DNA from: DATKHF01 sp035510355
GTDB taxonomy: Bacteria; Patescibacteriota; Saccharimonadia; Saccharimonadales; UBA4665
NCBI GenBank assembly: GCA_035510355.1
Contig: DATKHF010000002.1
Location: 1-23,225 of the forward strand
Length of the DNA: 23,225 bases
Direction: 5' to 3'
This document shows positions 6,526 through 12,832 of the stretch, one piece after another. The notes below the pieces were generated by a model, which searched no databases, was not told the DNA's origin, and saw nothing but the letters and a program-made list of their open reading frames with translations. The position numbers were made by a program, and so were the translations under genes. Each line of letters starts with the position of its first letter. The first letter of the stretch is position 1.

Positions 6526-6532
6526 TATTATA
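6526..6532 (-). promoter_or_regulatory. -10 element of a probable leaderless transcript (gene at 6014-6520)
   Basis: On the minus strand TATAAT lies six bases before the ATG at 6520, and no Shine-Dalgarno fits between. The -35 is weak (TGTATA at about 17 bp). Transcription would begin at or next to the start codon. Confidence 0.45.
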
Positions 6533-6645
6533 TAGGAGTGCGGAGTAGTTATACAGAATATAGCCAGATATTAACTTAATACCTTATTCGGCATTGCTTA
6601 GTTTTGGGTGGTGGGGTGTTGAAATGAAATAATGCTTTAAGTTGT

Positions 6646-6675
6646 TTGTTCGTATTTGCTGCAACGGAGTATATT
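6646..6675 (+). promoter_or_regulatory. Predicted promoter of the OB-fold surface protein
   Basis: TTGTTC (6646-6651), an 18-bp spacer and TATATT (6670-6675). The transcript would begin just before the AAGGAG Shine-Dalgarno (6682-6687), giving a leader of only about ten bases. Confidence 0.4.
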
Positions 6676-6692
6676 AAAAGCAAGGAGTGGCT

Positions 6693-7181
6693 ATGGACAC
6701 GAATAATCGTTGGATGCCAGGACTTATAGCAGTGTTGATAGTCATTGTCATTAGCGTAGGTGGCTACGGTATCTTCAGATACCATAAAGACCATTCTACG
6801 GTACTGCCGCCTCCATCTACTTCCCCGGGTGTTGGTCAGGACGGCTCTGGAGGCAATCCAACTAACCCATCTCCAACCCCAGCACCAACACCAAGTTGCT
6901 GGACAGCAACGCAATCCTGGAATGAAATAGGTCAAACTGGGTGCGTTACCTTTACTGGCTATGCCGACACCTCTGATAGTGGGCAGATGTACTTAAACCA
7001 GGATAGTAGCGACTACGCTGATGGTTTTTCGGTCTGGATTCCGTCAGGTGAATCTTTTGGACAATCAGTCCTTAGCCAATACTCAGGCCAGTCCATTAGT
7101 GTCAGTGGCACTATTACACAGTACAAAAACGCGCCAGAGATTGAGGTAACAAGTGCTTCACAGATACAACTAGCACAATAG
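6693..7181 (+). CDS. Membrane-anchored exported protein with OB-fold-like domain
   Basis: A 162-aa protein with a short N-terminus, one membrane segment (about 8-28, MPGLIAVLIVIVISVGGYGIF), a Pro/Gly/Ser/Thr spacer (about 40-68) and an outer domain of about 90 residues. The domain pattern (SWNEIGQTGCVTFTGYA, then YADGFSVWIP, then YSGQSISVSGTITQY, then PEIEVTSASQI) fits the five-strand OB-fold found in exported nucleic-acid-binding proteins. Two cysteines (SCW and GCV) near the domain start may form a disulfide. ATG 6693 is used because AAGGAG lies five bases upstream; the GTG at 6687 overlaps the Shine-Dalgarno itself. It could bind extracellular DNA or another ligand. The fold call is by pattern only. 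Confidence 0.75.
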   Translation: MDTNNRWMPGLIAVLIVIVISVGGYGIFRYHKDHSTVLPPPSTSPGVGQDGSGGNPTNPSPTPAPTPSCWTATQSWNEIGQTGCVTFTGYADTSDSGQMYLNQDSSDYADGFSVWIPSGESFGQSVLSQYSGQSISVSGTITQYKNAPEIEVTSASQIQLAQ

Positions 7182-7211
7182 ACAAAATCGTACTGGATGG
7201 TTAATCAATAT

Positions 7212-7234
7212 ATAGTGAGTTAGGTGGTGGGGTA
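7212..7234 (+). repeat. 23-bp repeat, inverted copy of 2196-2218
   Basis: The 23 bases here, with core GGTGGTGGGGT, match the reverse complement of 2196-2218 at 22 positions. The other copy lies in the coding region of the ATPase C-terminus. A third partial copy (6607-6617 and 6622-6632) carries the same 11-mer core, then AAATGAAATAA, which also follows the core in the ATPase copy. Confidence 0.8.
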
Positions 7235-7282
7235 GGCTATTAAATTAGTCGGAAATTGGTTAATCACGGCCAGCCAAGCGTT

Positions 7283-7621
7283 TTACAATTCAGGGGCGAA
7301 TAACGCTTGTACGCCAGTTAATACTTCATGCAATAATCGTAGATCTAATTTACCTTTTCGTTTTTGGATAATAGTTTCTTCGGCAGTGAATAATTTATCT
7401 GGACGAACATAGCTAGTTACCGGTAGGCTGCCATCAGAAAAATCCGAGCTGGATAGTTTAATTGCTTTGTTGCTAGCAGATGACTTAGAAGTTACTTGGC
7501 ATAGAATTAAATCCCTATGTTCCACTAAAGCCAACACTACAGCTGGTCGTAGCTTATTACCCGATAGATCCGAAAATGGAAAAGGGACAGCCACTACGTC
7601 ACCGACTACAAATTTGCCCAT
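7283..7621 (-). CDS. mazF: MazF/PemK-family toxin (endoribonuclease)
   Basis: A 112-aa protein of the MazF/PemK family, ribosome-independent endoribonucleases that cut mRNA when not held by their antitoxin. The N-terminal signature GDVVAVPFPFSDLSG (about 6-20) and the following KLRPAVVLALVEHRDLILCQVTS are typical, as is the overall length. ATG 7621 is chosen over an upstream start because the fold begins there. That start lies inside the last codons of the antitoxin gene (16-bp overlap), the usual arrangement for such pairs. It is transcribed with the antitoxin from the promoter at 7852-7880. Confidence 0.9.
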   Translation of the reverse strand: MGKFVVGDVVAVPFPFSDLSGNKLRPAVVLALVEHRDLILCQVTSKSSASNKAIKLSSSDFSDGSLPVTSYVRPDKLFTAEETIIQKRKGKLDLRLLHEVLTGVQALFAPEL

Positions 7622-7842
7622 GCGGCAGCTTCCTCGGGTGTATCCCACTCTCTTGCAAGTACTTTTTGACTTAAGGCAAGTGTTTCGCTAATCTCTCGTT
7701 TGCTTTTCTTTATAGGAGTAACCTTAAGCCCACTTGGAGTAACTTTAATTTCGACATCTTTTTCAATGCCGCTTTCCTCGAGCATTACTTTTGGTATACG
7801 AATCCCTTTTGAGTTACCGATTGCTACAATTGTTGCTTTCAT
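7606..7842 (-). CDS. mazE: AbrB/MazE-type antitoxin
   Basis: A 78-aa antitoxin. The N-terminal half (MKATIVAIGNSKGIRIPK, then a helix and IEVKVTPSGLKV-like strands) is a swapped-hairpin AbrB/SpoVT DNA-binding domain. The C-terminal tail (LAREWDTPEEAAAWANL) is the acidic segment that normally wraps the toxin. The start is at ATG 7842; the longer open frame upstream would include the promoter. A 10-bp palindrome sits immediately before the start codon, probably the operator for autoregulation. No Shine-Dalgarno is present, in line with a nearly leaderless mRNA. Confidence 0.9.
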   Translation of the reverse strand: MKATIVAIGNSKGIRIPKVMLEESGIEKDVEIKVTPSGLKVTPIKKSKREISETLALSQKVLAREWDTPEEAAAWANL

Positions 7843-7880
7843 TGTAATTACATTATAAGCACTCGATTGATTTTTGTCAA
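7842..7880 (-). promoter_or_regulatory. Consensus promoter and palindromic operator candidate of mazEF
   Basis: On the minus strand: TTGACA (7875-7880), a 17-bp spacer and TATAAT (7852-7857), a perfect consensus match. Between the -10 and the start codon is the palindrome TGTAATTACA (7842-7851). MazE binding there would block RNA polymerase. The predicted transcript starts only two or three bases before the ATG. Confidence 0.75.
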
Positions 7881-7986
7881 TACAACTGTGCGGTACGGGA
7901 CTCAACCTCGATGCCCAGCCAATAGTATATATTTTACAGCTTATCCACTAAGTATTTTGCCTGACTTTTAGTGTTAGACTATACAT

Positions 7987-8385
7987 ATGGCAGACAAATC
8001 CGCTTCACAGCAAATAGACGACATTATCACAAATTCTGATGACTGGCGAGGTAAAATGTTAGCACAGCTGCGCGCCATAATTTTAGAAGCTGATCCAGCT
8101 ATTATTGAAGAAGTGAAATGGAAAAAACCATCTAAGCCTGAGGGTGTTGCTGTTTGGTCGCTTGATGGGAATCTATGTATGGTAGATATCCTCAAAAATG
8201 CAGTCCGCATAAACTTCCCGAAGGGCGCACAGCTAAAAGATACTAATAAGCTATTTAATATGCGCTTGGACAGTAAAACAGTTCGCTCAATCGACTTTTC
8301 CGAAAATGAAACTGTTGATAAAGCATCATTAAAGAAGCTAGTCATTCAAGCCGTCACTGCGAACAAAGACCGAAAAGGTTCCTGA
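7987..8385 (+). CDS. DUF1801 domain protein
   Basis: A 132-aa protein of the DUF1801 (YdhG-like) type. The features are an N-terminal helical segment (IDDIITNSDDWRGKMLAQLRAIILEADP), the conserved EEVKWKKPSKPEGVAVWSLDGNLCMVDILKNAVRINFPKGAQL core, and a C-terminal helix with LKKLVIQAV. Members are small cytosolic proteins of poorly known function, some linked to iron or frataxin-like folds. The start at ATG 7987 has no Shine-Dalgarno. An extended -10-like TGTTAGACT ends six bases upstream, so the mRNA may be leaderless. It is divergent from mazEF and convergent with the next gene. Confidence 0.85.
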   Translation: MADKSASQQIDDIITNSDDWRGKMLAQLRAIILEADPAIIEEVKWKKPSKPEGVAVWSLDGNLCMVDILKNAVRINFPKGAQLKDTNKLFNMRLDSKTVRSIDFSENETVDKASLKKLVIQAVTANKDRKGS

Positions 8386-8404
8386 CCAACCTGCTCAAGT
8401 AATT

Positions 8405-8460
8405 GATCGAAGTTCGAAACCAAGCTTAATTATGATTCTGTTTATTGTTTTCGAACGATC
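8405..8460. repeat. Imperfect inverted repeat between convergent genes
   Basis: GATCG plus TTCGAAAC (8405-8420) faces GTTTTCGAA plus CGATC (8447-8460), with small bulges and a 26-nt loop. It lies between the ends of two convergent genes and could act as a bidirectional terminator, although no clear T-tract follows on either side. Confidence 0.45.
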
Positions 8461-8507
8461 GTATATATGTGTGTGATTCTATACCTCTTAAAGGAATGTT
8501 TTATGCT

Positions 8508-9623
8508 TTATAGGTGTTCTAGTAGAGCAGTAGCAAGTCTAGGATTATTCATCGCTTCCAGCAACGCATTTGTCGTCAAACCTATTTCTATAAGGTGAGC
8601 TTGAGCTGTTCGTGTAGGTTGATTGTCGCCAATTACTCTGTACGAGCCTAGACTTATATCTAAGTCACTGACAGACATTAAATTATTCATGGCTGCCATA
8701 GTCCCATAATGGCTACTGGTCACCTGTATAACGTCGCTATCAGCTAGATTAAAGCCCTCACCGAGTACCTGTGGGTTATTCATTAGCGACCTATAACCGT
8801 TGTAGACTCCGGTCTGTTTGGAACCATCTTCTCGAAGCGCCTGAGGTGGTGCCAAGACTACCAGTCTTGTGCCATTTTGGTGTTGCATTTCCAAATATGA
8901 AGTTGTATCTGGCAAGAATCGCACCCCGTAACGATCGTGGCCAGAGGAAATAAAACCATTTGATATACCTGAATCGACAAATAATTCGAGTTCATTTTTA
9001 GCTTCGGGTGCAAAACTCGCAATCTTTTCACGTTCCGCGTCTTTTAAAAACCGAAATGGGTTAACAGTTGCAACAATAGGTTGTTCTAGCCCGTGAATTT
9101 CTGCATATGCCAGTGCCGATTTTATGCGTTCAAAGGGGGCATTATTTGCTGCTCCATCAATCTTAACTAATGTTTTTGGCAAACGTTGCATTTTGTTGAT
9201 TTCTTCACGAGCAAATACAACAGGGCCACCGCCACGCATTTGTAGTTTATCCCCCAAATTCATAACTTCAGATTCGGCACCCTCCGGTACCTTCAGACGA
9301 GGTATTGCAGCTACGTTAGCAGCCCAAAGTGCCACCATCCTCTCGGGTGCACCATCATCGCTAGCATCATGTGGTAGCCGTCCTTCTTGAAGGCGCCAGC
9401 GTTCTACGATTACGCCACTTTTGGCTGGATCAGGATGTAGTAAAGCCGCAATACCAAGACGATCTTCGACTGGCAAGCCAGCTAGTCGGTCTGCGCTAAC
9501 AATATAAAGTATTGACTCGTGATTAGAAAGCTCAGACAAGATTGGACCCGAAATCTGACTAGCAGCCTCTAAAGATGCCTGGCATACTTCTGGCTCGCCT
9601 ACAAGTTGCTCGGCACCAGTCAT
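8508..9623 (-). CDS. Conserved-looking 371-aa protein of unknown function
   Basis: A 371-aa soluble protein without signal peptide or membrane segment. It starts at ATG 9623 behind AAGGAG. The sequence has an alpha/beta look: ESILYIVSADRL, a long acidic-to-basic middle (KTLVKIDGAANNAPFERIKSALAYAE, then QPIVATVNPFRF), a strand pair around DRYGVRFLPDTTSYLEM and RLVVLAPP, and a late SSHYGTMAAMNNLMSV segment. The alternation of strands with Ser/Asn-rich turns vaguely recalls Rossmann-like families such as DUF218, but no catalytic motif can be matched. I do not recognise it. It stands alone, divergent from the tmRNA gene and convergent with the DUF1801 gene. Confidence 0.75.
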   Translation of the reverse strand: MTGAEQLVGEPEVCQASLEAASQISGPILSELSNHESILYIVSADRLAGLPVEDRLGIAALLHPDPAKSGVIVERWRLQEGRLPHDASDDGAPERMVALWAANVAAIPRLKVPEGAESEVMNLGDKLQMRGGGPVVFAREEINKMQRLPKTLVKIDGAANNAPFERIKSALAYAEIHGLEQPIVATVNPFRFLKDAEREKIASFAPEAKNELELFVDSGISNGFISSGHDRYGVRFLPDTTSYLEMQHQNGTRLVVLAPPQALREDGSKQTGVYNGYRSLMNNPQVLGEGFNLADSDVIQVTSSHYGTMAAMNNLMSVSDLDISLGSYRVIGDNQPTRTAQAHLIEIGLTTNALLEAMNNPRLATALLEHL

Positions 9624-9689
9624 TTCAACTCTCTCCTTCTCTTATGTTATATTACTATACACTCTTCTTTAATTATTGCGAATATATAT

Positions 9690-9717
9690 AGTGCGGCTCG
9701 GGGGCGAGTTTTGCACT
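9690..9717. repeat. Hairpin between the 371-aa gene and the tmRNA promoter
   Basis: AGTGC (9690-9694) pairs with GCACT (9713-9717) around an inner CTCG/CGAG (9697-9700 and 9704-9707). An A-run follows on the plus strand, so it is not a plus-strand terminator. It could be a regulatory stem or operator for the divergent minus-strand gene. Confidence 0.4.
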
Positions 9718-9724
9718 AAAAAAA

Positions 9725-9753
9725 TTTACATTTTATCGGTATCTTGGTATAAT
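9725..9753 (+). promoter_or_regulatory. Promoter of the tmRNA gene
   Basis: TTTACA (9725-9730), a 17-bp spacer and TATAAT (9748-9753), preceded by TGG (extended -10). The start would be near 9760, leaving a ~20-nt precursor end for RNase P to remove. Confidence 0.75.
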
Positions 9754-9780
9754 AATATAGTCACTGAGGTGATTATACGC

Positions 9781-10186
9781 GGGGCTGAATTTTAAGCTCG
9801 ACGTTGGACTTTATCGGTTAGATCAGCAGATCGCTTGTCAGCGTTATAGGCAAACCCTTTACAGATGCAAATCTTAAAGACCGCGCAGTAGCATACGTTA
9901 GCGACAAGATTAATACTCTTGCAGCTGCATTTATGCCACTCGCATCAGCTACAGTTTAAGTATTGTAGCCGTGCCGCGCATGACACCTGATAGTGCAAAG
10001 GCACGTTATATCATCAGGTCGCTCAGCTAGAAGTATCCTAGCTAGCTGCTAAGACTTTGGATTGCTGGAATAAGATGTTTGTTCGTTTCGATACTTATTC
10101 CTTAAGACAGTAAAACGAACTATACCTGTAGAAGACTAACCAAGATAAACCGACGGACCCGATGGCAGTAATCGGCAGCTCCACCA
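9781..10186 (+). ncRNA. ssrA: Transfer-messenger RNA (tmRNA)
   Basis: tmRNA rescues ribosomes stalled on mRNAs without a stop codon and tags the unfinished protein. The 5' end GGGGCTG (9781-9787) pairs with CAGCTCC (10176-10182), followed by the encoded end of the CCA tail. AGCTCGACG near the 5' end is a variant of the usual tmRNA D-loop segment. A T-stem CCGAT/ATCGG precedes the acceptor strand. The middle is rich in stems, such as ACCTGAT/ATCAGGT enclosing GTGC/GCAC (about 9987-10020). The length (406 nt) is at the long end of the bacterial range. Two features are unusual: the likely tag frame (9849-9959) encodes 36 residues not ending in the common Ala-Ala, and the T-loop reads GGCAGTA instead of TTCRANN. 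The identification itself is strong. Confidence 0.92.
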
Positions 10187-10191
10187 TAAGA

Positions 10192-10221
10192 ACATCAATT
10201 ATTAGATTGGTGTTTTTATTT
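10192..10221 (+). terminator. Rho-independent terminator of the tmRNA gene
   Basis: ACATCAAT (10192-10199) pairs with ATTGGTGT (10206-10213) around a 6-nt loop and is followed by TTTTATTT. It lies six bases after the CCA end of tmRNA. Confidence 0.8.
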
Positions 10222-10242
10222 GGTTCAGTTTACTTCATTAAA

Positions 10243-11043
10243 CTATAGATACGCGGCCGCGTAGAGTTGATGCCACTGCACCAAACTAAGTGTTTGGGCC
10301 CGCTGCGTTGGAGCGATATCGGCAGACTGCAAAATCTTGATTGTTTGATCGCGACTAATATGGAGACCGGCGCTCAGACTATTAAGTAGGGTTTTGCGGC
10401 GCTGGCTAAAGCCGGCTTTAACAAGCTGGAAAAACTGTTTAGTATCAACCTCCTGGAACAATGGCGTAGCGCGACTCTTTAGGATTAAGATCTGGGAATC
10501 AACCTTGGGCGGGGGCGTAAACAACTCAGCTGGCACTACTTCCCCAAGCGAAACCTCATAATAAAACTGTACGGCAACAGCAATGAATGACAGAGCTCCT
10601 GGCCTAGCGGCTACCCGTTCAGCGACTTCTTTTTGAACGAGCAGTGCCGTGACGTCTGGCTTATACGGTGTTTCGGTTAATAGGCGCAACAAATAAGCGG
10701 TAAGGTAGTAGGGGATATTAGCGACAATCTTATAATGTTCGGGTAGATATGAAAAATCATATGTTCGAATATCTCCTTCCTGAATGAAGATTTCACTACT
10801 TGGTCGGTCGTCATACTTGGTGTGTAGTTTTGTAATCAGTCCTGGGTCATATTCAAGTGCTAACACCTCAGCGCCACAGCTTAACAATATATCAGTTAAC
10901 GTGCCGAGTCCCGGGCCAATTTCTAGTACATACTCACCGCTCTGAACATTAGCCGCTTGGCACATCGCTTCGAGAACACTCGTATCATGTAGCCAGTGTT
11001 GACCGAGAGATTTTTTCGGGATTACGGAATCGTGTGCTGCCAT
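10243..11043 (-). CDS. rsmA: 16S rRNA (adenine1518-N6/adenine1519-N6)-dimethyltransferase
   Basis: RsmA (KsgA) dimethylates the two adjacent adenines in the 3' terminal helix of 16S rRNA, a late step of small-subunit assembly, using S-adenosylmethionine. The 266-aa length fits the family. The opening KKSLGQHWLHD, the SAM-binding motif LEIGPGLGTLT (about 45-55), the acidic end of strand 2 (LEYDPGL), and the catalytic NIPYYLT motif (about 110-118) are all present. So is the family's C-terminal helical domain (FSQRRKTLLNSL). The open frame extends 12 codons upstream into the preceding gene, but ATG 11043, with AGGA just before it and 13 bp after the preceding stop, is the better start. It is the last gene of the long minus-strand run. 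Confidence 0.95.
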   Translation of the reverse strand: MAAHDSVIPKKSLGQHWLHDTSVLEAMCQAANVQSGEYVLEIGPGLGTLTDILLSCGAEVLALEYDPGLITKLHTKYDDRPSSEIFIQEGDIRTYDFSYLPEHYKIVANIPYYLTAYLLRLLTETPYKPDVTALLVQKEVAERVAARPGALSFIAVAVQFYYEVSLGEVVPAELFTPPPKVDSQILILKSRATPLFQEVDTKQFFQLVKAGFSQRRKTLLNSLSAGLHISRDQTIKILQSADIAPTQRAQTLSLVQWHQLYAAAYL

Positions 11044-11056
11044 AGATCCTACAAAT

Positions 11057-12289
11057 CTACTGGCCCGGTGGATAGGCACTTAAGCCCTCTTTGTAGTAAC
11101 AGCCGGGGTTTTGTGAGGCTATACCACCTGATGAAGCATTGGTATTTTCAATAATTGCAGTATCTTGAACCTCTGGTGGAGCCTCATAGGCATAAGCGTA
11201 TCCGGTGTTTAATCTATCCCAAGTTCCCGCACTAAACTGGTAGGCTCCGTAATACCCATTTCCCGTATCGTCCTGATAATTACCGCCCGACTCACACGAT
11301 CGCAGCTTATAGAGCCAGGTTGCTAAATCACCACCAAGCGAGGCAGTACCGATGGCTAGAATGCGAGTAACTGGTGGTTGGGTAACAACTGTTTGGATTG
11401 GCGTACGACCCACTGGTACTCCATTTTGAAGCTGCACTTCATAGGTTACTAACTCAACGCCTGCACTACCTGCCTGTCTGACAGCGCTCGTACCAATGGT
11501 TAGGCTACTATCGGGTATACTCTGAACCGGTGCCGGTATAACTTGTGAAACGGTTTGAATAGTGGTTCCATGATGCAACAAAAAGACCTGCATATTTGCA
11601 GTAATCGGAGTGCTCGGAGCGGGGTCTACACTATCGCCCTTCCCGAGTACTACATGCTTATCGGCAAGCAAAGCACCAACGGTAGCGTCATGAGTACGAG
11701 TTACCGTTTGCGTCCCATAGACATTGAGGTTAATAGGCGTAGCTCGATTAATCACTACCTGGGAGGCAACCGAGTTACTGTTGACAATGTTGGTGGGTGT
11801 GCTCTCCGTGACCCCATCTTCTGGATACAGAGTTATACCAGCTTGTTCGACAATACTGCGAGGCGTTGCGGCAGCACTCAGCGTGTGCGTAATTTGACCA
11901 TCATCAACAATTTCTACCGGCAGAGCCCGGTAGATATTAATGCGAAAATTATCTTCATTAATTTGGGCAGATAGAGCTGGCTCTACAACATCACCTTGAT
12001 TGAGCGTAATGTGCAGTTTAGCGAGTAGCAGACCAACTGTACGTTCATTAGTTGGTACCGTTTGCTGCTCATGATCATGCGTGATAATAACAATATAGGA
12101 AGTGATCGGTTTGAATTTAGGTTTACCGCCATTAAGTAGCAAAAACCCGACGAAAGCAATAATACACAGCGCCAAAAAAGTGGCCACCGGTATCATAACT
12201 GGATGGCGACGGAGTCGTCTGAAGGCACGAGTATTCGCTCGATGCTGACGACGAACCCGTATTTGAAACCTGCGGATTTTTTTATGCAT
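11057..12289 (-). CDS. Rpf-like cell-wall lytic protein with DUF348 and G5 domains
   Basis: A 410-aa exported murein hydrolase candidate of the resuscitation-promoting-factor type. Order: a very basic N-terminus, a membrane/signal segment (about 31-52), three DUF348 repeats (about 60-122, 123-182, 183-240), and a G5 domain (about 258-318, ending PPVTRILAIGT). A C-terminal transglycosylase-like domain (about 322-410) follows. Its catalytic Glu is in SCESGGNY (about residue 333), followed by YYGAYQFSAGTW. Two Cys in this domain could form a disulfide. In Actinobacteria this architecture is RpfB, which cuts peptidoglycan glycan strands. In an epibiont it may act on its own wall or on the host's. 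The start is ambiguous: ATG 12289 (MHKKIRRF) or 12319; neither has a Shine-Dalgarno. Confidence 0.88.
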   Translation of the reverse strand: MHKKIRRFQIRVRRQHRANTRAFRRLRRHPVMIPVATFLALCIIAFVGFLLLNGGKPKFKPITSYIVIITHDHEQQTVPTNERTVGLLLAKLHITLNQGDVVEPALSAQINEDNFRINIYRALPVEIVDDGQITHTLSAAATPRSIVEQAGITLYPEDGVTESTPTNIVNSNSVASQVVINRATPINLNVYGTQTVTRTHDATVGALLADKHVVLGKGDSVDPAPSTPITANMQVFLLHHGTTIQTVSQVIPAPVQSIPDSSLTIGTSAVRQAGSAGVELVTYEVQLQNGVPVGRTPIQTVVTQPPVTRILAIGTASLGGDLATWLYKLRSCESGGNYQDDTGNGYYGAYQFSAGTWDRLNTGYAYAYEAPPEVQDTAIIENTNASSGGIASQNPGCYYKEGLSAYPPGQ

Positions 12290-12367
12290 AGTTGACTTAA
12301 GCTTTATGAGGTAAACCATGCCGTTTATAGCACGTTGTTTAAGAATAAAAAGCCAGGCCTTATTGTA

Positions 12368-12832
12368 TCAAACCACCGGAAGGCCTACCAGAGCAAGCAG
12401 TAGGTCTGATTCGGCATTTTTTTCGTTTAATGTATGGTAGTCGATCCATTGGGCATCGGTGATTTCAAAGCGCTGCAAATGAAGTGTTGGCTCGCCAGTG
12501 ATCGTAGCCATAAATATATGTACATAAAAATGAAAACCTTTAATATGAACCGGCATTTCTTTCAGTAAACGTAGCTTATCTGGAGCCAGCGTCAGTCCAA
12601 CTTCTTCATGTACTTCACGCAGTAATCCATGCTGCGGTTCTTCCCCTCTGTGCAAACCGCCACCCGGCAATGACCATCTGGAGCTATCAGCCACCCAGCC
12701 TCGTACCACCAGTAACTTCCCTGTATCATTAATCAGTACAAGACGCGTTCGGTGGCTATCGCGTAAATACACCCACAACAACGGCCACGTCAGCCAATAA
12801 CCAATCCGGCCAATCCCAGTCCATACATTCAC
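12368..12832 (-). CDS. NUDIX hydrolase
   Basis: A 154-aa NUDIX family protein, enzymes that hydrolyse nucleoside diphosphates linked to another moiety. The Nudix box is complete at about residues 57-79 (GGGLHRGEEPQHGLLREVHE, then EVGL), with the REVHEE glutamates that bind metal. An N-terminal hydrophobic stretch (YWLTWPLLWVYL) is unusual for a soluble member and may associate with the membrane. It starts at GTG 12832, which shares its first base with the TAG stop of uvrD. GGAG lies nine bases upstream, so translation is likely coupled. The substrate cannot be told; a role in nucleotide-pool cleaning beside the helicase is inference. Confidence 0.9.
   Translation of the reverse strand: MNVWTGIGRIGYWLTWPLLWVYLRDSHRTRLVLINDTGKLLVVRGWVADSSRWSLPGGGLHRGEEPQHGLLREVHEEVGLTLAPDKLRLLKEMPVHIKGFHFYVHIFMATITGEPTLHLQRFEITDAQWIDYHTLNEKNAESDLLLALVGLPVV

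Noticed and set aside
6576..6935. 119-codon frame on the minus strand
   Set aside because: It is antisense to the OB-fold protein gene, which has a proper ribosome site, signal/membrane segment and domain. The antisense product is Trp/Cys-rich and unlike a protein.
7974..8345. 123-codon frame antisense to the DUF1801 gene
   Set aside because: The plus-strand frame matches a known family, and the antisense frame is a shadow with Ser/Phe-rich composition.
11555..11974. 139-codon frame on the plus strand inside the Rpf-like gene
   Set aside because: It is antisense to clear DUF348 and G5 domains and has no ribosome site.
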